NCBI GenBank assembly: GCA_011037195.1
Contig: JAAEAF010000186.1
Coordinates: 124,001 to 188,000, forward strand
Source of the DNA: Triatoma infestans
Lineage: Eukaryota > Arthropoda > Insecta > Hemiptera > Reduviidae
DNA: 64,000 bases
Reading direction: 5' to 3'
The notes under the pieces were generated by a model. The model was not told where the DNA came from. It was given only the letters and a program-made list of their open reading frames with translations, and did not search any database. The position numbers were made by a program, and so were the translations under genes. Shown here one piece after another: positions 24,538 through 35,119 of the stretch. Position 1 is the first letter of the stretch. Each line of letters begins with the position of its first letter.

Positions 24538-26671
24538 ATGGATGCACAGTTAGTTAAAAATATTCAATCGTACAACTATCATAGACCAGAACATGACTTT
24601 ACAGAAATTGTAAAAGAAATAGAGCAGATAAATATAGATTTTAGCAGCTGGCTTAATGGTAAAACCAAACTTTGCTTGTTACTATAATGTTCAATTAAAG
24701 AAATTATTTTAAATTATTGCCATTTACTTCTTTCAGATATAAAACAGAAGAAAGAAGAAGCTAGCCAAGAGCTTGAAAGTGCAAGTACTCAAATAAGAGA
24801 ATTAGAGCAGATGTATCTCACCCTTAATTCCAAAGCGAACAACTTGCAAAAAATGATTGTAATGAACTTTCTGTTTCTATGCTTATAATTCTTTGTTGCC
24901 AACAAATAAATATGATTATCTATTAACTATCTTCCCTGGATACTAAAACTGTACTAATATGACTACTTACTGGTGTAGAATTCATAATTGGTTTTAGTAA
25001 TGTAAAATTTCTTTTTGCCATGTTTATATTATGTTTCAAATGCTTGGAGTTTATTACTGTGAAATATTTTATATCACTTAACTGAACTTATAATCTATTT
25101 AACTATAAATTGAATCTGACAAATGTGTTTGCGTATAAATAGTAATTGGGGCAATATTAAAAACTACGTATTCACGAAGTACGTATAAAGTAAGTATTCA
25201 CTTACGAAGTACGGTAAAGTTGATAAATTATATGTATATGTTTTCAGGAAGAAAAGAAGTCAGAGATAAAGAAATTAGATGGTCTTAAGCAAATGTGCTT
25301 ATTACGCAAAGATAAAGCAACCGCCCAACTAAACCAAAAAGATGTGGACTTCATGGATTCCTTAGAGTAATTATTAATTTAATCTTTATGAACATTAAAA
25401 AAGCGGAAACACCACTTTCCGATAGGGCATAATTTAAAATCGTTGCCAAGTAGTTGAAATTTGATGGAGGGAGGTAACGGTCTGGGCAAATCCAAGTTAT
25501 GCTCAAGATTGTATTTTTTCAATTGTAAGTGATGATAGGCGTAAGGTTTGAGTTTAATTTCTGGAAAGTTAATGATTCTAAATTTAGGCAATAATAATGA
25601 TAAATTTTTATATCATACAAAATATATAAAATAAATTCATGATATATTATAAGAAAAGAAAATATTGCATGGCTGATAGCCGTTTGCAGGCAATTTATGA
25701 ATAATTTTTAATTTAACATTATTCAAATTTACCTCTTGTGGTTTTTAAGGAAAAGGCTATTGGCTTTTCGATACTGCACTCAAGTAGTTTGGGACTATCC
25801 GAATTGCGTTGAAGGCCACCTCTCAGGATGTATCCTTTGCTTTGAATTTTTAAAATTGCTAGAATAAGAAATTAGTTGACTTTCAATTAAGAATTTCAAT
25901 TTAATTTTAAGTATTGACGATTAAATCAAAATATCATGAAATTTTAGCGGTTTGACTGCTGGACAATATCAGAGATTTTTTCCATAATAGCCTTTTATTT
26001 TGTAGTCATCGACCAGTTTTATGCGTTCGCCCATTCTCGGATGTCTTGATAAACAGTGTGAAGTCACAGACATCCCAAAGATAGATCAACATTCAAAAGC
26101 AGACGATAAAGTTCTCACAAAATAAAAAAGCTTAATCGATTGAATTGCTAGCTGCTTTAAATAAAAATTTAAAACAATTTCTTTAGGACAAGTTTCACTC
26201 GGTGGTATGGAATATTAATACCATATTTGCTGAAACTTCTTTAACACTTTCCTCATAAATTGTTGTTTCATGAATTTTTATCTGATTTTACATTCTGTAA
26301 TATTTAACATTGCAGCAGTTGATCTGGTTCATTAATAGACTCAGATTTTGTAAAACTAATTAATGCAGTATTGAAAACTTTGCATAAAAATGAAAAAGAA
26401 TAAAGTTAGTACCTTTTTTCCAAAAATTTTAATCGTGCCTGTATACTAAGCAAAAGAAGCGTTCCTTGTTGTAAATTACTATAATGTAATTTCTGCTTTT
26501 TCATACATGTCGGAATAACAGAGCTATTTTCCTCTTAAAAATTATAATTTCCTTAACATTTTTTATTTATTTGAAGATGTAAAAAATGAAAGATCTAAGA
26601 AGGTCAAATTCTTTCGAGGAAAACGTAGTCCTTCCGAAATATGGCAACTCATTGAGAAAATAAGCAAATAA
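24538..26671 (+). CDS. SPC24: Kinetochore protein Spc24 homologue
   Basis: Five exons: 24538-24658, 24737-24858, 25248-25366, 25750-25829 and 26577-26671 (537 nt, 178 residues plus stop; human 197). Phases 1, 0, 2 and 1 close exactly. Spc24 pairs with Spc25 in the Ndc80 complex, which links centromeres to microtubules. Residues about 42-125 are an uninterrupted coiled coil (for example EEASQELESASTQIREL). Then comes a small globular end starting FRYCTQVVWDYPN, with VEGHLSGYVKN and finally SPSEIWQLIEKI. This matches the Spc24 pattern of KxxWDY, a GY/GI turn, then a Trp-containing last helix. The third exon could read through to a TAG/TAA just after its donor, which would hide the last two exons from simple ORF scans. 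Sequence identity to distant Spc24 is low, so the name rests on the C-terminal pattern, length and coiled-coil layout. Confidence 0.82.
25965..26060 (+). repeat. Dispersed repeat family B copy
   Basis: Lies inside the last Spc24 intron. CTGCTGGACAATATCAGAGA and then TAGTCATCGACCAG resemble 54285-54405 (GCATCAGAGATATTTTCATA, GTGGTCATCGGCC, ATATCTTGAACAGTG). Element class unknown. Confidence 0.5.
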
Positions 26672-26697
26672 TATATATTTATTTTGTAAGTTGATGG

Positions 26698-26935
26698 GTC
26701 CGCATTGCTGGACAATCTTTTAGATTGTGTGACATCAAATCACGCTTCCTTTTTTGTGAAAATCCTAATAGGTTTTGGATGTTCATCCATCGTCAGAATT
26801 TAATTTAATGAGTAATGTAGAAAATTACGTTGCTTGAAGTTTTCATCGAACAATGGAAAAGCTAGAGCAGTGGAAGTCAATATTTCTTCTCATCTAATTA
26901 AACTAGACCCTGTCAACAGATGAACATCCAAAAAC
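26698..26935 (+). repeat. Family B copy with inverted arms
   Basis: GCATTGCTGGACAATCTTTT opens it. TTGGATGTTCATC (within 26771-26797) is the inverted complement of GATGAACATCCAA (within 26911-26935), giving a foldback of about 110 nt between arms. It lies just after Spc24. Confidence 0.55.
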
Positions 26936-27559
26936 GCTCATTTGAGAGAGTAAGTAGTAGCCCTTGGGTTCCTTTCCCAAGTATCACTAATGAAAGGGAA
27001 TTCATAACACCGCAAAATATAACAAACTTTCACAAACATCATTTTAAAATTTCATAAAATCATTTATAATCTTTGGCAGCATATAATTACAAAAAATTAT
27101 AAATAAAAGATAAATAAGGAAAGATAATTTGTTATTAATAACCATTTAAAGTTGAAAATAAATATTACTTGTTAGTTTAATGGACTGAATGAAATGGTTA
27201 AAGAATTTGTAATTATTTACATTAACTAGATTGCTATTTCTGTGGGAAATGTTCACCATTAAGACCACTTTCCTCAACAATTACTACACTCATGCACCCA
27301 TAAGTGAGCATCAAAAATTTGGGTAACAAAAAAAAGAAGCAAGTTATAATGGACATAATCTCAAATAAATATTTCCTTCATTTACTGAAGTTTATCCTGT
27401 GATTAGTTACTTTCAGTTTGTATGTTGTAAACGTTCAGTTAATAAAATTATTTTATTTTTTGATTTTCATTCATTCAATAGACATAAACCATACAACAAA
27501 ACTTATGGAAATTTTTAAATTCACAACTTTGATAAAAAAATAAGTATATACTACCGTAC

Positions 27560-27626
27560 CTTATAAAAGTTTTGTAGAGCTGATCTCACTCGCCTAAGCG
27601 TTAAGTTTGAAGATGACTTTTGTTTC
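27560..27626 (-). other. Orphan exon-like segment
   Basis: Read on the minus strand, TTTTTATTTGCAG is followed by 67 bases and then AAG|GTACGG, that is, an acceptor and a donor around an open frame. One completing base plus 22 codons read KQKSSSNLTLRRV, then RSALQNFYK. No neighbouring exon was found with confidence. It may belong to a gene on the minus strand with long introns, or be chance. Confidence 0.35.
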
Positions 27627-27719
27627 CTGCAAATAAAAAATATATATGTATATAAATGATTAAATAGTAAATATTTAAAAAAAATTCATTATAATTGTTA
27701 ATTAATATAAAACATTTCT

Positions 27720-27732
27720 TATACAACATATG
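27720..27732 (+). repeat. 13-bp target site duplication, left
   Basis: TATACAACATATG is repeated exactly at 28980-28992, bracketing the LINE insertion. Confidence 0.9.
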
Positions 27733-28979
27733 CTTGGTGGGATCCAAAGGCGAGCATGCCTGGGTTCCATGGGGGCCATGAAGACCACCCCGACTGCGGC
27801 GTTGGAAGTCCTCCTCAATCTGCCACCATTACACATTCTCGTTCTAGGCGAAGCCAGAATGGGAATACATAGGCTCCTGCAGCGGCCGCCTCCCATCACC
27901 TCTAGGCATGATCGTAATAACCAGAGGTTGATTGAGGAAATTAAGGCGGACTATCTTCTGGGAATGCCAACGGATAGGATGGTTCCTAAGTATTTCTTCA
28001 AAAGGAACTTCCATATTGTCATACCGAGCAGAGGCGAATGGGGCTGCGACCCACCCCTGTTCGGTAACTCGATCTGGTATACAGATGGATCCAAAACTCC
28101 GACTGGGGTCGGAGCTGGGGTCTACGGGGGTAGGCCTAAAGTTAAAATTAAGGCCAGCCTAGGGAAGTACGCCACGGTCTTTCAGGCTGAAGTCGTGGCG
28201 TTACAACTCTGCGCTAGGGAGATTATAAGGCAAAGGATAGTGGGTAGAAGAGTGGCCATATACTCCGACAGTCAGGCAGCCCTGAAGGCACTTTCCTCAC
28301 ACCAAATAGTCTCAAGACTCGTGTGGGACTGCCTACTTGCCCTCACCGAGGTGGGTACTCGGAATAAACTGACATTCGCCTGGGTGCCGGGACATGCGGG
28401 GTTCCTGGGCAATGAGAGGGCGGATGCCCTAGCGAGGGAGGGATCGCAGGATACCTTTATAGGCCCCGAAACCTTCTGCGGCTTGTCCAGGAGCCTCATT
28501 CAAACTTCTATCAGGGGTTGGGTAGAAGAACAGCGTCTGCGTTGGTGGGAGGGAACACCAGGACAGAGGCAGGCAAAGCTCTTTATCAAAAGACATTTGC
28601 CTAAATTTACCAGAGACCTACTGAGCCAGACCCGAAGGGATATAAGGTTAATTGTGGGTCTACTAACAGGGCATTGTAGGCTGAACAGACACATGCACCA
28701 CCTACAACTTGCAGATAGTGCGGTATGCCGATTCTACAAGGTAGAGGAGGAGACCCCGGCGCACATCCTTTGTGAGTGCGCCGGCCTGGCGAGGATTAGG
28801 TTTCTTCAACTGGGGACGGGCAATCCCGAAGCTGGAAGCTTCATGACGGAGCCGCTCTCAGCTTTGCTAGGATTGATTAGGAGGGCAGGGCTGGGGGCTG
28901 TTCTGTAACGTAAGGGGATCCACAATAGACCTCGATTTGTAGGTCGCAGTGGAATGAGGCTCCCCCCCCCCTTCTATTC
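27733..28979 (+). mobile_element. Young 5'-truncated LINE with intact RNase H
   Basis: A perfect 13-bp target duplication brackets a GC-rich insert unlike its surroundings. The frame 27730-28908 (392 codons; its first ATG is partly target DNA) is the end of a LINE ORF2. It opens with the post-RT connector (RRACLGSMGAMKTTPTAALE), followed by a complete RNase H: D119 in YTDGSKT, E154 in FQAEVVAL, D180 in YSDSQAALKAL and D232 in WVPGHAGFLGNERADALA. A Cys/His tail (CRFYKVEEETPAHILCEC) ends the protein. All four catalytic acids are present and there is no stop or frameshift, so insertion is recent. The 3' end has a GACCT/AGGTC hairpin at 28926-28945 and a C-rich tail rather than poly(A). RNase H places it in the I/R1/LOA-like group; the exact clade needs the missing RT. 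Confidence 0.92.
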
Positions 28980-28992
28980 TATACAACATATG
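28980..28992 (+). repeat. 13-bp target site duplication, right
   Basis: TATACAACATATG is identical to 27720-27732. Confidence 0.9.
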
Positions 28993-29359
28993 GATATAAC
29001 TTTTTTTTTTATTCTAGGAAAAATCCAGAAATGATTTGGACCAGTGCTTCAGCCTTATATGTTTTATTATTGAAATCATAAAATAATATATTAAAATGAA
29101 AACATAAAAAAATAATAAAATTATATATTGAAAAATAAATATGGGTAAAGCTTTGTATTGATTTCTGATAAAACAGCACAATAACGAACCAAAATAAATG
29201 AAATCACAAAATAATATAGTACAAAATAAATACTCCTCAAGATCAGAAAAAAATAGATATATAACTTTAGAAAAAATTAAAAATTACTCTAGTTATATGC
29301 TAGATGCTCTTATTTCTAATGACAGATACATAAGTAAAAGTAATGACATTATTAATTTA
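28993..29359. other. AT-rich spacer
   Basis: I see no gene or recognisable element here; the sequence is AT-rich with several A runs. Confidence 0.5.
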
Positions 29360-31560
29360 TACTATTAATAATAATGCTTTATTTCATAATGACAAAGTAA
29401 ATACAAAAATACATTCTACGGCATGGTAAAACCGTCTGCTGGAGGTTGATAATGAGGAAGAAAAATTAATTTGTACTAAACTGATGTTATAAAGTAATCG
29501 CAGAACTCGATGCGTGTACGACATCCACGTTGTTCTGAGTTGCAGAGGTTATAAGGCTGCAAGGCGTAGGATTAAACAAAAAGTAATCGTTCCATTGCCA
29601 GGAGTACTCATTGCTAAGTTATTTGAGTATTTAGGCAAAAATTTGCTTCTAATTTGGGGCAGTACATAAAAAATGATAATACTATCGGACTGTTTCAACG
29701 AACATAATCCACATTCCTGAGTTGGTCGGAAATAGTGCCTATTATTTTTACAGAAAATAAAGGAAAATTTTTTGTAAACAATCTTAATTGAGAACTGATT
29801 CTTTAACTTTTTAAGTGACACTTATTTTGACTAAACCAAATCTTCAACTACTACATAGGCACTATTGCGAATTAAATGTTGAATTGAGAACTGACACTAC
29901 ATTCTTAGTAATTAATCTTTCATATGCGTGCAACAAATTATTACGATAATAGATAAAGTTGGATAAATCATGATTTAGTAAAATGTCCTCTCTATCAATC
30001 ACTTGAATGTAAGATTTGAACTGAGTATGCCTGTTTAAAGGTAATTACTGCCAAGCATCTCTATCAAGATGAAATAAATAATTTTGGGCAAACAGTTATT
30101 GCCCATACAGAGTTCTAATTAGCAGTCAGTCATTTGCTTGAAAATTTTCAATTGGTAGTGCACCGATCTAGTTTCTAATCTGACAATGTAATCAGGTGTT
30201 ACATGAAATAATAAGAGGGATTTTAGGATGCTTATTTAAACCTTTTGTAAGTGACCAGAGTAATCTCCGGCCCAACTTTTCATAGGTAGTAGCACAATAT
30301 CAGTTAAAAGCATATGCAGATCTTTAGACGGTAACGCAAATAGCACAGGAACTCTTTCTTCAAAGAATTTCAGTAATGGATCGTTCACAAGTATAATGAG
30401 GTGCTGAGAATTGATAAAGTGTTACATCAGAGGTTGGGCGATCAACATGTTTGGTATGTTTAAGTTGCTGGGTAGGGAAAACGAAGGGAGCTTTAGTATT
30501 TTATAAAGTTCATCTAGTAAACTTTTTTCCTGCCTATCATATTTCTTGCATGTTATAATCACATGTTCCGGATCCTCTTTTTCTTTGCATACATTAACAG
30601 TCTGACTCTTTTTGGTCAATTCTTGCTGGCTATGCTCCACATATCGCATGGTTTCGATCTAATCCAGTTTATTGTTTTCTCTGATATCCTAGATATCTTT
30701 TCTTGACAGGGATAGATTATAAAACCAGGGTTTTCTTCCTGCTAGGCTAAGGGTGTGAATCTCTTATAAAAGGTTCCTTTGGCACTTATTTCATAAGACT
30801 GTTGCCAATATTTGGTTTGCTCTTCTCGAGACCTAGAGTTTAAATCAAAGGCTGGAACCTTATAAAAAACCAGTGTGCCTTCTGTGTGTGCTGTTTTAGC
30901 CATATTACCGGTTATCACATTCTCGTGAATGCCTGCATGACCTCTAACCCACATAAATTTTATCTGCTTATTAGCTTCATAAAAGTTCCAACATCTTCAG
31001 TACTAGTGAAGATGTATGTTTGGTAATTTACATTTGCCAGAACTTCAAGTACACTTTTGCAACCTCTTAGTATGGGGTATTTGTTATACGGTAGATTTTG
31101 GATGTATTCAAGAGCTTCAATAATGGCTATTAATTCTGCAGAATAATTTGACTTGAATTGGGGTAGCTTATATTGCCTTGTCTCATTTAAAGCTAAGTCA
31201 AGGATCGCAGCTCCCTAATTGTGACCCATCAGTGAAATCAAATGATAATTTGGTGCTATACTAAGAATGTCATTTTTAAATACCGGTTGACTATGTCTGT
31301 TGGTGTTTGTTTATAGTCCGGTAAGTAACAGACATCCGCTTTAAATATTATGTCTTCATAATCTGATTCAAATATAGGCAATTTATTTGATCTGTAAATG
31401 TCCATCTGGAAATAAGAAAGAGAGAGACTAGCTGACCTATACTTAATGGGAGATTGTGATATAAAGAGTACTCCCTCTACCGAAATCAACACTCTTATCT
31501 GTAGGGGAGATCTACCGAGAAAGCTTTGCACAACATGGTAGGGAGGATTTGGAAACGGAA
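29360..31560 (-). pseudogene. Dead antisense LINE with RNase H remnant
   Basis: Minus-strand fragments appear in the expected order. 31531-31256 is a post-RT region (FQMDIYRSNKLPIFESDYED). FTDGSQLG near 31225 and a SAELIAIIEALEYIQNLPYN stretch near 31130 mark RNase H. WVRGHAGIHENVITGNMAKT near 30950 is a decayed WxPGHxGIxGNExAD motif. A Cys-type tail lies at 30649-30422. The third and fourth catalytic acids are lost and frameshifts occur, so the copy is inactive. On the minus strand the 3' end has a GACGGTTTTACCATGCCG motif (complement at about 29416-29433), AATAAA at 29378-29383 and a short ATT tail. Exact ends are uncertain. Confidence 0.7.
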
Positions 31561-32280
31561 AAACTCATATTAAATCAGAAACAATAGATCAGCAAATATA
31601 AAACTAATTGGAAGAAATTAAACGAAAACCATGGTTAACAAGGAAATTATGGGAACGAATTCTAGCATAATTTCATTCAAGGCTAAAGAATTAATTAAAG
31701 AGAGAGAAAAACTTAAACGAATTAAAAAAATTAGTGTAAAGGAAAGACCCGGTTTGTTGTTGTTTTTCTTGGGGTAGCTATATGGACCCTTTGGATAGCG
31801 TAGGGCTGGTCCCTCCCCACAGACAAATAATAATAATACTGAACTTCTGCAATTGAGAATGAAGGGTATCTTGGAAGCAAGCAACCAGTCGAGCAAGCAG
31901 GTTTTCGTTCTGGTATGTCTAGTCTGGATCATATCCATGTAATTAACAAGGTTATTGAAAAAGCTAAAGAGTTCCAGCTACCAGCATATCTGGCCTTTAT
32001 AGACAATAGGAAAGCATTTGACTGTGTGGAACATGCCTTTCTTTTTCAGACTCTAATTAATCAAGGAGTAGACCAAAAATATATTAACATTTCAAGGAAG
32101 TTCTACTCAATTATTGTGGTCAGAATAATAATGGATAAAAAGGGTCCCTTTGTCAATGTTCAGAAAGGAGTGTAACAGGGAGGCCCCTATCCACGTCATT
32201 ATATAATGCTAAACTAGAGGAAGTCTTTAAAATCTGAGCTGGACTGAGTATGGTATTTATATAGATGGTAGTTTGCTTGT

Positions 32281-32669
32281 AGCGCGTTCTCACGAGTAAA
32301 GTTTAGTTGACCGATTTTAGTTGATCAACAGAAGTTGAATGAAAAACCTAGTGAGAACCTTTTGTTTCAATAAAGTTGATCAACATTTTAGTGGATCAAG
32401 AAAAGTTTGACCGAATCAATCTTTATCGTTCAAACACCCGTCATCTTTCAAGTATTGGCAAGTGTGAACTTCCGGATCGCCCAATTGGCCTCTCAGTTTG
32501 CTTTCAACTCTTAGAGTGGCACCGTGACATGTTTTTCGTGCTATGTTTTGGTTTGATCGATTTCAGTTGAAACTAATGAACCAAAACTGATTCAAGTCGC
32601 ATTCAACTTTTGCTTAATCTTAAGACTCGCATTCAATCGGACAAGTAAACTTGACTCGTGAGAACGCGC
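32281..32669. mobile_element. TIR (MITE-like) element inserted in RTE relic
   Basis: Terminal inverted repeats GCGCGTTCTCACGAGT (32282-32297) and ACTCGTGAGAACGCGC (32654-32669) match over 16 bases, with partial matching further in (GTTTA/TAAAC). It is about 390 bp with no transposase ORF. It splits the RTE frame between IDGSLL and NHLRSADD. The target duplication is not clear. A second copy of the right TIR lies at 32709-32724. Confidence 0.75.
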
Positions 32670-32741
32670 CTTTAACCATCAACCATCTGCGGTGGACAAG
32701 TAAACTTGACTCGTGAGAACGCGCCTTTAACCATCTGCGGT
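32639..32741 (+). repeat. Tandem duplication of TIR end plus flank
   Basis: GGACAAGTAAACTTGACTCG through CTGCGGT occurs at 32639-32693 and again at 32694-32741; the first copy has an extra AACCATC. The duplicated unit contains both the right TIR and the adjoining RTE sequence, so it arose after insertion. Confidence 0.85.
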
Positions 32742-33054
32742 CTGCAGATGATGTAGTGCTCTTCGCTAGATCAGCTGACATGCTGACTAAAATGATGGTA
32801 GAGTTGGAAGTGAGCAGCAAGAAGGCAGGTTTATCAAATTTATTGGTTAATTGTATTAACTACAGTAAGATAAAGTCTGTATTTCACCCTAGATTTAATA
32901 AGAGTTTTTGATTTATTTTCAACCAATCAACATAAAAAAAAATTATATAAGTAACTGAAATTTCAATATCTTATATACTCTCTCAATTATTTTTTCTTGT
33001 AATTCTTTGTTAGGGACAAAAATGGAACCTAGCTTTCACTTTTAAATAGATCGA

Positions 33055-34970
33055 TAGATAAATACTTTATTCCTCCAAAAAAAATCTTACACAATACAAT
33101 TTACATAGAGTAACATTTCCAACATAGCAAAGCCGTCTGTCAGGAGAACAGTTCTAAACTGTGAAATTTCCCTTAATTCTACTTACAAAGAAAAATAGAA
33201 TAATAGTTATTAATGAAAAATGAAAAAGAAAAACTCTTCAATAAGAAAAGAGAAATAAAAAAACTCGGAAAAAAAAATAAAATAAAAGTAAAAAATGATA
33301 AAATTAACTCCTAAATATAATAAACACTAAATAAGGCATAGTAAATACATAATTAATAGAAATCTTTTATATCTGGTATTTTATCCGTCGTAGCATGCAT
33401 GCTTTTGTTCCTTACCGGTTTCGGATTTTCATCTATTGTCAGAGTAAATTGACGAAGTTCGTGTAGAGAGTTCACTTCAACGAAATGATTCTCATTTTAT
33501 TATTTGAGATATTATTATAGCAAATATTTCACATTACAAAAACCCAATTAAATAGTAGTAATAAATAAAATGTTATCATTACGTAAAATTAAACTTCCTG
33601 CAGTTTTAATTTAATAATAAAATGATATTGAACTAAAAATTAAAATTTTCTGTTAGATATTTTCTATATGCGGTACTTCCTTGGTATATTTCAAAAGTGA
33701 TACCCAATGGGAATTTGGGTATTTAAGACGTCAAACAGTTCACCCTTGCTCTCCATTTCAAAATACTTTATTCCTTGGATTCTTAAAAATTGGGCATCGA
33801 CCAAGGAAATGGAAGCTGTCTTCATTTTCTGCTTATTGCATGCTGAACAAATAAAGATCTTTCCCTGCTCGGATGCCTGTAATTCAGATTGAAAAGCTCC
33901 CTTCTAACTTTGATCAACAAGCCCACACTGTTCGTATCTAAATCAGCAATTACATAATCAACCTCCATACAAGCCGTTTGTAGATACGTGATAGACTGCC
34001 TGGGAAGCCCTATAATCTACTGCATATATTCTTTAATATAATATTCATGTAACTTTTGTTCTAATTTATTTAGATTTTCCTTTCATTCCCTTATGTCCAA
34101 AAAGTTGCCAGTCAATGAATATGAAAACATCTCCATCCTAACTATTTCCGACGCCACTAATTTAGTTAGCCGGAATCAGTCATGATCCTAAGAATTATCT
34201 AAGAATATATCAGCAGTGCAGGATAAAGGTAAAAATATGAACAGGAGCACATTTAGTTTCAACATAAACGTCCCTAAATAGTTTGGGGTGTTACTACGAA
34301 GCTTATAAAATCTTTTAATAATCTGGTCTTTCTCTAACATGTCGCCAGACTGATATCCCCAAACTTAACAACCGTAAGTCAAAACCGAACGAGTCGCGGA
34401 CTTAAACAATTTTTGGCTGACATCGGAACTTCTTTATTAGCTACAAGAACTCACCAGAGTTCAATCCGAATAACACCTGTCGAGCCTTAATTGAGCACTA
34501 CCCTCCCAAACTTAATGATGGGGAAGATCTATACCCAAATAATTATAGGAGTTAAACCATCTCAACAGGTTGAATTCCAAATTTCCACATTTATCTTTTA
34601 CTCAGCTTACCGCCCTATTTTCGGAACATCATTATTTTTGTCTCTTTCATATTCCAGGTAGCTGTATAATTTTCCAATTCGTTTATCATTGTCTGAAGCA
34701 CTTCCGTTCATCTGCGAAAAGTACGTCATCCGTGAACAGTAATAATTTTAATTATAATTATGTATATAAATTTCTCCAGACAAATTATCTTTCGGGTCAT
34801 TGACAAACTAAGTAAATAATAAGGGACTAAGGTTGCAATCCTGTTGTGCGCCAGATCGTGTTTCAAATGCCTCAGAACAATCTTTGCTTCCTCAGACGTA
34901 TAGCAGAGACTTATATACAAACTCCTCACTGCCTGAATGAGCTCCGTGATACGCCATATACTGAAAGCTT
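33055..34970 (-). pseudogene. Dead antisense LINE (CR1/L2-like) reverse transcriptase
   Basis: On the minus strand, fragments in different frames resemble the end of a LINE reverse transcriptase: RIATLVPYYLLSLSM near 34850, TMINELENYTATWNM near 34690, then SIKARQVLFGLNS near 34480. The tail has SEQGKIFICSACNKQKMKT near 33860 and FEMESKGELFDVLN near 33740. Its 3' end has a CAGACGG motif (complement near 33130) and AATAAA at 33066-33071 (minus). Many stops. Clade is a guess from motif spacing. A family B fragment (33365-33450) sits inside. Confidence 0.55.
33365..33450 (+). repeat. Family B copy
   Basis: TTTTATCCGTCGTAGCATGC, then CCTTACCGGTTTCGGATTTT and CATCTATTGTCAGAG. The same order of words occurs at 46672-46755. 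Confidence 0.55.
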
Positions 34971-35119
34971 AAAAAAAGCGACTCCCTATCTACCGGAAAT
35001 CAACGAAGAGACAGTAATATTTTTTTCCAACCTTCGTATCTTTTTAACACTTTCCTCTCTATTTCTTGATTCATTCTCCAATTCTACAAGGGTCTATTTT
35101 TACTTTCTCTTACTCTTTA

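Larger units (their letters stand above)
31610..32870 (+). pseudogene. Dead RTE-like LINE reverse transcriptase
   Basis: The segment 31650-31735 gives FKAKELIKEREKLKRIKK, like the RTE linker. 31888-32175 gives QAGFRSGMSSLDHIHVIN, then YLAFIDNRKAFDCVEH, both classic RTE reverse-transcriptase motifs (palm motif A has DNRKAFD). The catalytic motif C appears only after a 440-bp interruption, as SADDVVLFARSADM near 32745. The interruption is a TIR element at 32281-32669 plus a duplicated end. Stops and frameshifts elsewhere make this a dead copy. No endonuclease domain remains. Confidence 0.8.
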
